This document shows positions 34,604 to 43,838 of a stretch of DNA of 64,000 nt, one piece after another. The stretch lies in the NCBI RefSeq assembly GCF_901827205.1, contig NZ_LR594675.1:2976001-3040000 (forward strand), read 5' to 3'. The translations under genes were made by a program, and so were the position numbers. Below the pieces are notes generated by a model. The model saw only the letters and a list, made by a program, of their open reading frames with translations. It was not told the DNA's origin and searched no databases. Positions within the stretch are counted from its first letter, which is position 1. The number at the start of each line of letters is the position of its first letter. The stretch is from Variovorax sp. PBS-H4. Lineage in GTDB: Bacteria > Pseudomonadota > Gammaproteobacteria > Burkholderiales > Burkholderiaceae_C.

Positions 34604-37255
34604 TCAACCGGCAAAGCGCGTGCGGTACCAATTGGCTGCCTGCATGCGCGAGGCCAGGTCCAGCCGATCGAGGATGCGTGCGACATGGCGCTTGACGGTG
34701 TGCGGGCTCAAGTCCAGGGCTCGTGCGATGAGCTTGTTGCTCTGACCCTCGGCCAGCAGTGCGAGCACTTCGAGTTCCCGCGTGCTGAGGCTTGCAGTCT
34801 GCGGGCCTGCCGGGTCGTGTTGCTTCTTCTGGGCGCCGGCCTTGAAGCACCCCGCGACCTCGGTCCATTCACGCAAGGTGGCCAGTCCTCGCGTGGATGC
34901 ATGCCCTTTCCAAGATGCTTGCAACAGTTCGTTGAGGCCTCTCGCGCCGGTGACCAGGACCTGCCCCGGACTACCGCTGGAGACGACCCCCTCGATCAGC
35001 GGCTCCAGTGCCCGCCACGCCGCTGCCGGCGACCCATCGGCCAGCTCTGCGAGAGCAAGCCATGTGCGGACCATGGCGTCGAGGAAACTCGTGTCGAACG
35101 CGGTGGACTTTTCGGCCAGTTCGCGCAGCGCTTCAAGCGCTTCATCGGTGCGCCCCTCCTGGAATGCGAGCCGCGCCTCGATGCAGCGCAAAAACATTCG
35201 CATGCACGGGCTCTCGTGGCCGACCTGGACCGCGAGTGAAGGCAAGTGCGTTCGCACGCCGGGCCAGTCCGCGATGGCGGCCGAGGCCCGCACGACGATG
35301 GACAGGTACTGCAGCGGCAGGTCGCTGGACGCGTCGAGCAATGCAGCACGCGCTGCCATGATGTCGCGCGTCTTGCGCACGGCGTCGGTGTCGTCGCAGA
35401 TCAACTGGTAGTTGACCCTCAGCGTCAGCAGCCGGACGTGCAAGCCGACCGGCTGGCCGAGCCACTGGGCATCTTCTTCGATCTTCTGGAACGCGGCCTC
35501 CAGCTCGGCGAGCCTGCCGTGCCAGAGATGGAGCCAGGCGTCCATCAGGTTCGCGTCGACTTGCAAGGACCACTGGCCTTCTCCCGTGGCGGCCCTGGCG
35601 CCGTTGACCATGCGTCGGATCTGCTCGCTCACGCGGGGGCGGCTGCTGAACATGTTGACGCGGGGCATGCAGCGAAACCACAGCTCGGCGTGTGCGCCTT
35701 GTTCGAGCAGGTCGATCACCTTGGCAAGGTGATTGCCCGGTCCGTCGATGGGTCCGTGATGCCCCTCGTCCCAGAAGTCGAACAGTTCGGTGAGCGTCTC
35801 GGTTTCGAGATCCATGGGCCGGGAGCGAACGGCCTGGCTCAAGTGTCGGGCTTCCGCCATGTGGGCGCAGAAGAACATCGCCAGGGCCTGCATCGCCCGC
35901 GCGCGTTGCGCATCGCGCTGCCGCCCTTGCGCTTCGAAGCCCGCCGCCGCCTGCGCCATGTGCGACCGGACCGCGCTGTACTGGTAGCGTGGCCAGGCGC
36001 ACCAGCCGCGGAGATAGTCGCGCATGGGCGAGCGCGCCTGGATGTCGGCCGGAAATTGCTCGATCAAGCCGATCACGCGGGCGCCCTTGTCGGAAGCCAG
36101 CAGGTCCGCGGTGGCTTCGGCCAGGGTTTGTTCAGCCTCGTCCCAGGCGCCCGCACGCAAATACATGGTGGTACGACGCAGCAGGTCGGCTTCGCCCTGG
36201 GCGGCACGCCGCAACAGCATGGGCACCTCGTCGGGATGCTGACGGCGCAGGCGCTCTTCCAGGAAGTCCCGGAAGAGATCGTGCAGGCGCAGCGTCAGCT
36301 CCTCGCCGTCGAGCACCAAGCTGAACAGGCGGCGGCGTTCGATGTCCTCCAGCAGCCGGGCCGCCCGCGGGTTGCCGCTGATCTGCTCGCACCGCGGCAC
36401 CGTGAGTTCCGGCAGCAACGAGCAGCGCAACAGAAAAGCCTGCAGTTCACCTGGCAGCTGTTCGAAGACCTCGCTGGCCAGGTATTCGAACAGGTGGCGG
36501 CGGTTGTGCCAGGTGCCTGCGGGCGCCGTGGCGGTCGACCTTTGCGACGCTTCGAGGCTCAGGCTGAGGCCGGCGGCCCAGCCCTGCGTTTGATCGAGCA
36601 TGCGGTCTGCCTGCTCGGCGTCTTCCCGGCCCGTGGCATGGCGCCACAGATCCTGCACTTCCTTTTTCGAGAAGCTCAGCGCGGTCTGGTCGAACTCGGC
36701 TACTTCGCGCCGCGCGCGCCAGCGGGCCAGGGCCAGCGGAGGCTCCACACGCGAAGAAATCACGAGCGTCCAGTTCGGCGGCAAGCCTTCGAGCAGGTGG
36801 CCCAGGAACGTGAACACGCGGGCGTCGGCGATGGCATGCAGGTCGTCCAGCACGATCACGCCTCCGCCGGGCAAGTCCGTGACTTCGAGTGTGCCCAGCA
36901 ACGCGCTCGCGGTCTCGCGCAGCTGGCCCTGGGCCACCCGCTCGAACAGCGCCTCGGGCGCCAGCCGCCAGGGCGGATCGAGGGGTTCCAGCGCTTCGAT
37001 CAGGTGGGCCAGAAGGCGCTGCAGATCGTCGTCGGCGTCGGCGGTAAGCCACACGACGGCACAGCCCGCAGGAAGCCGCTGCAGCTGGCGCGACAGTGCG
37101 GCGGTCTTGCCGTAGCCGGCCGGGGCAACGAGCAGGACCAGCCGCCGATGCGCCAAGGCATTGCCGAGGCGCTGTTCGAGCTCGCCGCGCTCGATCAGGC
37201 CGCGGCGGTAGCGGGGCGCCTGGATCTTGCTTCTGGCGAGGCTGGCAGATTGCAT
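34604..37255 (-). CDS. MalT-type LuxR regulator, array copy 2
   Basis: An 883-residue paralogue with the same architecture: start ASLARSKIQAPRYRRGLIER, Walker A APAGYGKTAAL, Walker B VIVLDDLHAIAD, helical sensor region, and LuxR domain with LSPHTVKRHVAR and RLDLASRMQAANWY. The last 30 residues of its DNA-binding domain match copy 4 almost exactly. The ATPase also resembles copy 4 (ETASALLG, VQDLWRHATG) more than its neighbours 1 and 3. A CATAGT hexamer lies 11 bases before the ATG and there is no Shine-Dalgarno sequence. Stop is 57 bases from copy 1. Confidence 0.88.
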   Translation of the reverse strand: MQSASLARSKIQAPRYRRGLIERGELEQRLGNALAHRRLVLLVAPAGYGKTAALSRQLQRLPAGCAVVWLTADADDDLQRLLAHLIEALEPLDPPWRLAPEALFERVAQGQLRETASALLGTLEVTDLPGGGVIVLDDLHAIADARVFTFLGHLLEGLPPNWTLVISSRVEPPLALARWRARREVAEFDQTALSFSKKEVQDLWRHATGREDAEQADRMLDQTQGWAAGLSLSLEASQRSTATAPAGTWHNRRHLFEYLASEVFEQLPGELQAFLLRCSLLPELTVPRCEQISGNPRAARLLEDIERRRLFSLVLDGEELTLRLHDLFRDFLEERLRRQHPDEVPMLLRRAAQGEADLLRRTTMYLRAGAWDEAEQTLAEATADLLASDKGARVIGLIEQFPADIQARSPMRDYLRGWCAWPRYQYSAVRSHMAQAAAGFEAQGRQRDAQRARAMQALAMFFCAHMAEARHLSQAVRSRPMDLETETLTELFDFWDEGHHGPIDGPGNHLAKVIDLLEQGAHAELWFRCMPRVNMFSSRPRVSEQIRRMVNGARAATGEGQWSLQVDANLMDAWLHLWHGRLAELEAAFQKIEEDAQWLGQPVGLHVRLLTLRVNYQLICDDTDAVRKTRDIMAARAALLDASSDLPLQYLSIVVRASAAIADWPGVRTHLPSLAVQVGHESPCMRMFLRCIEARLAFQEGRTDEALEALRELAEKSTAFDTSFLDAMVRTWLALAELADGSPAAAWRALEPLIEGVVSSGSPGQVLVTGARGLNELLQASWKGHASTRGLATLREWTEVAGCFKAGAQKKQHDPAGPQTASLSTRELEVLALLAEGQSNKLIARALDLSPHTVKRHVARILDRLDLASRMQAANWYRTRFAG

Positions 37256-37266
37256 GCTTGAAACTG

Positions 37267-37272
37267 ACTATG
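37267..37272 (-). promoter_or_regulatory. Candidate -10 element of array copy 2
   Basis: CATAGT on the minus strand ends 11 bases before the ATG at 37255. Copies 3 and 4 have TATAGT at nearly the same distance, and transcription from it would start only a few bases before the start codon. No convincing -35 element was found. Confidence 0.35.
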
Positions 37273-37331
37273 CCATGACGCCCCGCAAGCGACCGAAGCG
37301 TCTTCGGCAGCCGCTGCAATGGAAGGGCGCC

Positions 37332-39971
37332 TCAGCCCCCGACGTGGGTGTGGTACCAGCGGGCTGCCTGCATGCGCGAATCCACGTCGAGCCTGTCGAG
37401 GATGCGCGCCACGTGGCGCTTGACCGTGTGGGGGCTCAGTTCGAGCACCTTCGCGATCAGCTTGTTGCTTTGGCCCTGGGCCAGCAGCGCGAGGACTTCG
37501 AGCTCCCGCGGGCTGAGGCCAGCATGGGCCTGGGCTGCCGAACTGCGCGGCTGTTCCTGCGCACCGGCCTTGAGCTGCCGGGCCGTCTCCGCCCATTCGC
37601 GCAAGACCGCCAGCCCCGCCTTGGGTGCCGCACCGTTCCACGAGGCGAGCGACAGCTGGGTGAGCACGTGGATGCCGACGATCAGCACCTGGCCCACATT
37701 GCCGCTGGCCACCACCTGCTCGACCAGCGGCTCCAGCGCTTGCCAGGCGGCTTCTGGCGAACCATCGGCCAGCTCGGCGAGCGCCAGCTGTGTGCGGACC
37801 GTGACGTCCAGGTAGACCGTATCGAGCGTGGACGATCGGGTCACCAGCCTGCGAAGCATCGTCAACGCTTCGCTGACGCGTCCGTCGTGCAACGCCAACT
37901 GTGCCTCGAAGCTGTCGATGAGCATCTGCGTGCCGGGGTTTTCACGGCCGGCTTCCACGTTGAACGAGCGCATATAGGTGCGCACGCTGGGCCAGTCATC
38001 GAGCGCGACGCAAGCCTTCACGAGGATGCCGAGGACTGCGAGGTACATGTCGCTGGAGCGGTCCAACAAGGACGCATGCGTCGCGATGACGTCGCGTGTC
38101 GCGCGCAGGTTGTCCATGTCGTCCCTGGCGATCTGGTACATGACCTTCAGCGTTGCCAGCCTGATGCGCAGGCCCGAGGGCTCGCCCAGCCATCGGGAAT
38201 CTTCCTCGATGTCCTGCAGCACGGTTCCCAGCTCGGCAATCCTGCCTTGCCAGAGCAGCACCCATGCTTCCATCACGTGCAGAGACCAGTGTGCTTCGCC
38301 TGCCGCCGCCCTGGCGCCGCGCAGCAGGCGTTGAAGCTGGGCGCTCACGCCGGGGCGGCCGAGGAATATATTGAAGAGCGCCATGCAGCGAAACCACAGT
38401 TCGGCGCTCGCCCCTCGCGTCAGCAGAGCGACGATCCTGGCGAGGCGATGGCCAGGGCCCTCGATCGGGCCGTGATGACCTTCGTACCAGAAGTCGAGCA
38501 CCTCGCTGAGGGTTTCGGTTTCCAGGTCCATGGGCCGGGAACGAATGGCCTGGCCCAGGCGCTTGGCAGCCTGCATCTGGCCGCAGAAGATCATGGCGAG
38601 CGCCTGCATGGCGCGGGCGTGTTGCGCGTCGTGGTGCAGTCCCAGTGCGTCGAAGCCGGCCGCGGCATGCTCCATGTTCGACCGCGCCGTGGCGTACTGG
38701 TATCGCGGCCATGCGCACAAGCCTCGGGCATAGGCCAGCGAGGGCGAGCGGGACTGGATGTCGGCCGGAAACTGCTCGACGATGCGCAGGATCTGGGCGC
38801 TTCTGTCGTCTGCCAGCATCTCGGCTGTCCCATCGGCCAGGCTCTGCTCAGCTTGCTCCCAGGCGCCCGCGCGCAGGTACATGAGCGTGCGCCGCAGGGG
38901 ATCAATTTCGCCCTGGGCCGCGCGGCGCAGCAATGCCGGGATCTCCTCGGGATAGACCCGGCGCAGCCGCTCCTCCAGAAAGTCCCGGAAAAGGTCGTGC
39001 AGGCGCAGCGTCAGTTCCTCGCTGTCGAGCACCGAGCTGAAAAGCCGGCGGCGCCCGATGTCGTCCAGCAGTTCGGCCGCGCGCGGGTTGCCGCTGATCT
39101 GCTCGCAGCGCGCCACCGTCAGCTCGGGAAGCAACGAACAGCGCAGCAAAAACGCCTGCAACTCGCCGGGTAGTTGTTCGAGCACTTCGCTGGCCAGATA
39201 CTCGAACAGGCGGCGACGGCTGTGCCGGATGCCTTTGGGCTCGGTGACAGCCGATTGCGGCGATGCTTCGAGGCTCAGGCTGAGCCCGGCGGCCCAGCCC
39301 TGGGTGCGGTCGTGCAGGCGGTCTGCGTGCTCGGGGTCGTCCGAGCCGGTGGCATGGCGCCACAAGTCCCGCACCTCGCGCCGCGAAAAGGCGAGGGCGG
39401 CCTCGTCGAATTCGGCCACTTCGCGCTGCGCCCGCCATCGGCCCAACGCCAGCGGGGGCTCCACGCGCGAGGCGATCACCAGCGTCCAGTTCGGCGGCAG
39501 GCCGTCCAGCAGGTGATTGAGGAACTCGAAGACGCGCGCGTCCGCGACGGCATGCAGGTCGTCCAGCACCAATACGCCGCCACCCGGCGTGTCCGTGGCT
39601 TCGAGGGTGTTCAGCAAGGCCGGCACCGCCTCGCGCAGGCGACCCTGGTCCACCAACGTGAGCAAGGCTTCGGGCGCCAGCCGCCATGGGGGATCGAGTG
39701 GCTCCAGCGCCTCGATCAAATGGGCCAGGAGCCGCTGGAGATCATCGTCCTCGTCGGCGGTGAGCCAGGCGACGGCGCTGCCTGCAGGGAGCCTTTGCAG
39801 CTGTCGTGAGAGGGCGGCTGTCTTGCCGTAGCCCGCGGGCGCCACCAGAAGCACCAGCCGCCGGCTCGCCAGCGCTTCGCCGAGTCGCTGTTCGAGCTCG
39901 CCGCGTTCGATCAGGCTGCTTCGAAAATGCGGCGTCTGGATCTTGGCTCGGGCAAGGCTGGCGGACTGCAT
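37332..39971 (-). CDS. MalT-type LuxR regulator, array copy 3
   Basis: An 879-residue paralogue: ASLARAKIQTPHFRSSLIER, Walker A APAGYGKTAAL, Walker B VLVLDDLHAVAD, TPR-like middle, and LuxR domain LSPHTVKRHVAR with the divergent flank AKVLELS and RLDVDSRMQAARWY. Its ATPase module is nearly that of copy 1 (shared LTLVDQGRLR and FLNHLLDGLPPNW), including a 144-base identical tract, although copy 2 lies between them. The ATG at 39971 has TATAGT 11 bases upstream and no Shine-Dalgarno sequence. The sensor region has diverged from the others. Confidence 0.88.
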   Translation of the reverse strand: MQSASLARAKIQTPHFRSSLIERGELEQRLGEALASRRLVLLVAPAGYGKTAALSRQLQRLPAGSAVAWLTADEDDDLQRLLAHLIEALEPLDPPWRLAPEALLTLVDQGRLREAVPALLNTLEATDTPGGGVLVLDDLHAVADARVFEFLNHLLDGLPPNWTLVIASRVEPPLALGRWRAQREVAEFDEAALAFSRREVRDLWRHATGSDDPEHADRLHDRTQGWAAGLSLSLEASPQSAVTEPKGIRHSRRRLFEYLASEVLEQLPGELQAFLLRCSLLPELTVARCEQISGNPRAAELLDDIGRRRLFSSVLDSEELTLRLHDLFRDFLEERLRRVYPEEIPALLRRAAQGEIDPLRRTLMYLRAGAWEQAEQSLADGTAEMLADDRSAQILRIVEQFPADIQSRSPSLAYARGLCAWPRYQYATARSNMEHAAAGFDALGLHHDAQHARAMQALAMIFCGQMQAAKRLGQAIRSRPMDLETETLSEVLDFWYEGHHGPIEGPGHRLARIVALLTRGASAELWFRCMALFNIFLGRPGVSAQLQRLLRGARAAAGEAHWSLHVMEAWVLLWQGRIAELGTVLQDIEEDSRWLGEPSGLRIRLATLKVMYQIARDDMDNLRATRDVIATHASLLDRSSDMYLAVLGILVKACVALDDWPSVRTYMRSFNVEAGRENPGTQMLIDSFEAQLALHDGRVSEALTMLRRLVTRSSTLDTVYLDVTVRTQLALAELADGSPEAAWQALEPLVEQVVASGNVGQVLIVGIHVLTQLSLASWNGAAPKAGLAVLREWAETARQLKAGAQEQPRSSAAQAHAGLSPRELEVLALLAQGQSNKLIAKVLELSPHTVKRHVARILDRLDVDSRMQAARWYHTHVGG
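39428..39571 (-). repeat. Gene-conversion tract in array copy 3 (identical to 34003-34146)
   Basis: Partner of the identical 144-base block in copy 1, about 5.4 kb away in direct orientation. Beyond its left edge the two genes differ at once (T here against C in copy 1), and past its right edge two close mismatches occur, giving sharp borders expected of conversion rather than common descent alone. Confidence 0.85.
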
Positions 39972-39982
39972 GAAGAGACAGA

Positions 39983-39988
39983 ACTATA
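39983..39988 (-). promoter_or_regulatory. Candidate -10 element of array copy 3
   Basis: TATAGT on the minus strand ends 11 bases before the ATG at 39971. The intervening bases TTCTGTCTCTTC-type sequence is pyrimidine-rich and has no ribosome site, suggesting a very short leader. Confidence 0.4.
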
Positions 39989-40048
39989 CCTAGCTCTGCA
40001 ACAAATAGTTTCGATCGCGCGCTCAGAAGCGCCCCATGACGGGCGGAT

Positions 40049-42694
40049 TCAACGGCCGAACCGTTTGGCGTACCACTCGGCCGCCTGCATTCGCGAAGCC
40101 AGGTCGAGCCGATCGAGAATGCGCGCGACGTGGCGCTTGACGGTGTGCGGGCTCAGGTCCAGGGCTCGTGCGATCAGCTTGTTGCTTCTGCCCTCGGCCA
40201 GCAACGCAAGGACCTGGAGTTCCCGCGCACTGAGACCTCCGTCCTGGACTGCCGACCCACGGGGCTGTGCTTGCGAACCGTCCTTGAACCGCCGCGCAAT
40301 TTCCACCCATCGGCGCAGGGACGCCAGCCCTTCCTTCGACGCAGCATCTCCCCAGGGCGCGAGCGAGAGTTCGGTCAGGCCGTGCAGGCCGGTGACCAGG
40401 ACCTGCCCCACATCGCCGCTCGCCGATACGCGCTCGATCAGCGGCTCCAGCGCTCGCCATGCGGCTGCCGGCGAACCATGGGCGAGTTCGGCGAGGGCAA
40501 GCCGTGTCCGCACCGTCGCATCGAGGCTGTTGGTGTCGAACACGGTCGATCGAGTCGCCAGCTCGCGAAGCGTTGCCAGCGCTTCGTCGACGCGGCCATC
40601 CTGCAGCGCCAGTTGCGCCTTGAAGGTGGACAGGAACATCTGCAAGCTGGAGTTCTCGCGGCCGACATCGACGTTGAACGCAGGCAAGTGCATGCGCACG
40701 GCTGGCCAATCCTCGATGGCGGCAGAGGCCCTCACCGCGACGGCGAGGTATCCCAGCGCCATTTCGCCGGAGCGTTCCAGCAAAGCGGCATGCGCGGCGA
40801 TGGCGTCGCGGGTCGTGCGCACGGCGTTCCGGTCGTCACAGATCAACTGGTACATGACCTTCAGTGTCAGCAGCCGAATGCGCAAGCCCGGCGGCTGGCC
40901 CAGCCAATGGGAATCGTCCTCGATCTTTTGCAACGCACCTTCCAGCTCGACAGTCTTGCCTTGCCAGAGAAACAGCCAGGCTTCCGTCAGGTTCGCATTG
41001 GCCTGCAGCGACCAATACCCATCGCCTGCGGCGGCCCTGGCGCCGTGGACCAGGCGCTGGATCTGTGCGGTCACGCCGGGGCGGCTGATGAGCATGTTGA
41101 CGCGGGTCTGGCAGCGAAACCACAGTTCGGCGCTGCCCCCTTGAAGCAGCAGGTCGACGACCTTGGCAAGGCGACTCCCGGGTCCGTCGACCGGGCCGTG
41201 GTAGGCCTCGTACCAGCAGTCGAGCAGCTCGCTGAGGGTCTCGGTTTCGAGGTCCATGGGCCCGGCGCGAACCGCCTGGCTCAGTTGCCTGGCGTCCGCC
41301 ATGTGGCCGCAGAAGAACGTGGCCAATGCCTGCATGGCTCGGGCGCGTTGCGCGTCGTTGTGCCGCCCCATGGTTTCGAAGCCGGCAGCGGCATGCCCCA
41401 TGGCCAGGCGCACCGCGTCGTACTGGTAGTGCGGCCAGGCACACAGGCCTCGGGCATAGGCCAGCAAGGGCGACTGGGCCTGAATGTCGGCAGGAAACTG
41501 CTCGATGATGCGACTCACCTGGGCGCTGGCGTCGGACGCGAGCATGTCCGCCGTCGCGTCGGCCAGCCCCTGCTGTGCCTCTTGCCAGGCGCCCGCGCGC
41601 AGGTACATGAGCGTGCGGCGAACGGGGTCGGTCTCGCCCTGTGCCGCAAGGCGCAGCAGCCCCGGCACCTCCTCGGGATGGAGCCGGCGCAGGCGCTCCT
41701 CCAGAAAGTCGCGGAAGAGGTCGTGCAGACGCATCGTCAATTCTTCACTGTCGAGCACCGAGACAAACAGCCGTCGCCGTTCGATGTCCTCCAGCAGCCG
41801 GGCCGCACGCGGATTGCCGCTGATCTGCTCGCAGCGCGGCACCGTGAGTTCCGCCAGCAAGGAGCAACGCAGGAGAAACGCCTGCAGTTCGCCGGGAAGT
41901 TGTTCAAGGACTTCGCTGGCCAGGTACTCGAACAGGTGGCGGCGGTTGTGCCAGACGCCCTTCGGGGCCGTTGCGGCCGATCCTTCCGAAGTCTCGAGCC
42001 CCAGGCAGAGCCCCGCGGCCCAGCCCTGGGTGCGATCGAGCAGGCGCTCGGCGCGCTCCGGATCGTCATGTCCAGTGGCATGGCGCCACAGATCCCGCAC
42101 TTCCTGCCTTGAGAAGCTCAGGGCCGTCTCGTCGAACTCGGCTATTTCGCGCCGCGCACGCCAGCGCCCCAAGGCCAGAGGCGGCTCCACCCGCGTCGCG
42201 ATGACGAGCGTCCAGTTCTGCGGCAAGCCTTCCAGCAGGTGGCCCAGGAACTCGAACACGCGGGCGTCCGCGACGGCATGCAGGTCGTCCAGCACGATCA
42301 CGCCGTTGGCTGTGTCGGTGGCTTCGAGCGCACCCAGCAACGCGGACGCCGTCTCGCGCAGCCGACCTTGGGCCACCAGTTCGAGCAGCGCCTCGGGGGC
42401 CAGGCGCCACGGCGGGTCCAGGGGTTCGAGCGCTTCGATCAGGTGGGACAGGAGCCGCTCCAGATCGTCTTCTTCGTCTGCAGTGAACCAGGCTGCGGCG
42501 CAACCTGCAGGAAGCCGCTGCACCTGGCGCGACAGCGCGGCCGTCTTGCCGTAGCCCGCTGGTGCCACGAGCAGGACCAGGCGCCGGCTCGTCATTGCAT
42601 CGCCGAGTTGCTGTTCCAGATCCTCGCGTTGGATCAGTCCGCCGCGGAAGCGAGGCGCCTGGATCTTGGCTCTGGCAAGGCTGGTGGAGGGCAT
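40049..42694 (-). CDS. MalT-type LuxR regulator, array copy 4
   Basis: An 881-residue paralogue and the first of the array in transcription order. PSTSLARAKIQAPRFRGG starts the protein; Walker A APAGYGKTAAL, Walker B VIVLDDLHAVAD, helical sensor region and LuxR domain LSPHTVKRHVAR / RLDLASRMQAAEWY follow. One short gap in the loop before Walker B (TANG instead of TPGGG) distinguishes it. The ATG at 42694 has TATAGT 10 bases upstream and no Shine-Dalgarno sequence. It is divergent from an orphan TctC gene across 132 bases. The open frame continues upstream through antisense of the TctC gene, which I discard. Confidence 0.88.
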   Translation of the reverse strand: MPSTSLARAKIQAPRFRGGLIQREDLEQQLGDAMTSRRLVLLVAPAGYGKTAALSRQVQRLPAGCAAAWFTADEEDDLERLLSHLIEALEPLDPPWRLAPEALLELVAQGRLRETASALLGALEATDTANGVIVLDDLHAVADARVFEFLGHLLEGLPQNWTLVIATRVEPPLALGRWRARREIAEFDETALSFSRQEVRDLWRHATGHDDPERAERLLDRTQGWAAGLCLGLETSEGSAATAPKGVWHNRRHLFEYLASEVLEQLPGELQAFLLRCSLLAELTVPRCEQISGNPRAARLLEDIERRRLFVSVLDSEELTMRLHDLFRDFLEERLRRLHPEEVPGLLRLAAQGETDPVRRTLMYLRAGAWQEAQQGLADATADMLASDASAQVSRIIEQFPADIQAQSPLLAYARGLCAWPHYQYDAVRLAMGHAAAGFETMGRHNDAQRARAMQALATFFCGHMADARQLSQAVRAGPMDLETETLSELLDCWYEAYHGPVDGPGSRLAKVVDLLLQGGSAELWFRCQTRVNMLISRPGVTAQIQRLVHGARAAAGDGYWSLQANANLTEAWLFLWQGKTVELEGALQKIEDDSHWLGQPPGLRIRLLTLKVMYQLICDDRNAVRTTRDAIAAHAALLERSGEMALGYLAVAVRASAAIEDWPAVRMHLPAFNVDVGRENSSLQMFLSTFKAQLALQDGRVDEALATLRELATRSTVFDTNSLDATVRTRLALAELAHGSPAAAWRALEPLIERVSASGDVGQVLVTGLHGLTELSLAPWGDAASKEGLASLRRWVEIARRFKDGSQAQPRGSAVQDGGLSARELQVLALLAEGRSNKLIARALDLSPHTVKRHVARILDRLDLASRMQAAEWYAKRFGR

Positions 42695-42704
42695 GGGAGT
42701 GCGG

Positions 42705-42710
42705 ACTATA
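42705..42710 (-). promoter_or_regulatory. Candidate -10 element of array copy 4
   Basis: TATAGT on the minus strand ends 10 bases before the ATG at 42694, within TAATATAGT. As in copies 2 and 3 there is no ribosome site between it and the start codon. Confidence 0.4.
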
Positions 42711-42826
42711 TTAGACCTGCACACCCCCGTGCCGCCGCGGCAAGGCGCACGGCTGCGCCGTTGAATGATTTCGCCAAGTAAGCAAAGATGCAGGATGTTC
42801 GATGCTTGGGACCCGGGCTGAACGAC

Positions 42827-43801
42827 ATGCGAAGACGCATCTTTCTTGCGAGCGCGACGGCGACGCCGGTCTTTCTGAGCGTCTGGCCGACCCGTGCGGA
42901 TGATTACCCGGTCAGGTCCGTCCGCCTCGTGGTGCCTTTCGGTCCGGGCGGTGTGGCCGACCTCACTGCGCGCGCGGTCGGCCGAATCCTGGGCCAGCGT
43001 CTCGGGCAGAGCCTCGTGGTCGACAACCGCCCGGGCGCCGGCGGGGTCGCGGCCGGCGAGACCGTGGCCAAGGCCGCGCCGGATGGCTACACGCTGCTGC
43101 TGCTGAGCAACGCCACGGCGGTAAGCCGAGGCCTGTTCAAGCATCTGCCTTTCGACGCACGCAAGGACTTCGCGCCCATCTCCTTGCTCAGCCGGTACGA
43201 CCTGGCGTTCATCGTTCCCGGTCTGTCGAGCTTCGAGAGCCTGCAGGCATGGCTCTTGGCCGCCCGGCAGCGGCCCGGCGAACTGAATGTCGGCACCGTC
43301 AACGTCGGCAGCACCCAGCATCTCGCAGCCGAGCTGTTCAGGCTGTCGGCGCACGTCGATTTGCAGGTCGTGCCTTTCAACGGCACGCCCGCCGTGCTCA
43401 CCGCCCTGCGCAGCGGGCAGATCGATGCGGCGGTGGAGTCCCTGCCGCCGATCATGGCGCACATCCGCGCACAGAGCATTCGCCCCCTGGCGGTGCTCGG
43501 CGAGACGCGTTCGCCGCCGCTGCCGCAGGTGCCCACGGTTGCGCAGGGCGCCGGGATCGAGGGTTTCAACGTCAGCTCGTGGACCGCCCTGGCCGCGCCT
43601 GTGAAAACGCCGCGCGACATCCTCGCTCGCCTCGCGCGCGAGGTGCGTGAGCTGATGGAGTTGGCAGAGGTGAAAAAGGAGCTGGCGGATCTGAATGTGC
43701 AGGCACGCGCCAGCACCCCTGAACAACTGGCAACGCTGCTCGACAGCGAGATCACGCGCTGGGGCGAGGTGATCGCGCGTGCCGGCATCCCGCGCCAATG
43801 A
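42827..43801 (+). CDS. TctC/Bug-family solute-binding protein
   Basis: A 324-residue periplasmic binding protein with signal peptide RRRIFLASATATPVFLSVWP, then VRLVVPFGPGGVADLTARAV, VVDNRPGAGGVAAGETVAKA and VVPFNGTPAVLTALRSGQID, all family hallmarks. The ATG at 42827 is chosen over 42788 because it places the signal peptide at the N-terminus. Orphan: no TctAB. It is divergent from the regulator array, so one of the four regulators might respond to, or control uptake of, its ligand (inference only). An 8-base tandem repeat begins at its stop codon. Confidence 0.9.
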   Translation: MRRRIFLASATATPVFLSVWPTRADDYPVRSVRLVVPFGPGGVADLTARAVGRILGQRLGQSLVVDNRPGAGGVAAGETVAKAAPDGYTLLLLSNATAVSRGLFKHLPFDARKDFAPISLLSRYDLAFIVPGLSSFESLQAWLLAARQRPGELNVGTVNVGSTQHLAAELFRLSAHVDLQVVPFNGTPAVLTALRSGQIDAAVESLPPIMAHIRAQSIRPLAVLGETRSPPLPQVPTVAQGAGIEGFNVSSWTALAAPVKTPRDILARLAREVRELMELAEVKKELADLNVQARASTPEQLATLLDSEITRWGEVIARAGIPRQ

Positions 43802-43825
43802 GCCAATGAGCCAATGAGCCAATGA
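43794..43825. repeat. Four tandem copies of an 8-base unit
   Basis: GCCAATGA is repeated four times without interruption. The TGA of the first unit is the stop codon of the TctC gene. The array lies in the 37 bases between two convergent stop codons, so copy-number change would not alter either protein. Confidence 0.9.
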
Positions 43826-43838
43826 GCCGCAGCAGGCC

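Noticed and set aside
31898..42694. Array as an assembly artefact of one gene
   Set aside because: The four proteins differ throughout most of their length, with different spacers, so they are real separate genes; only the 144-bp block is identical.
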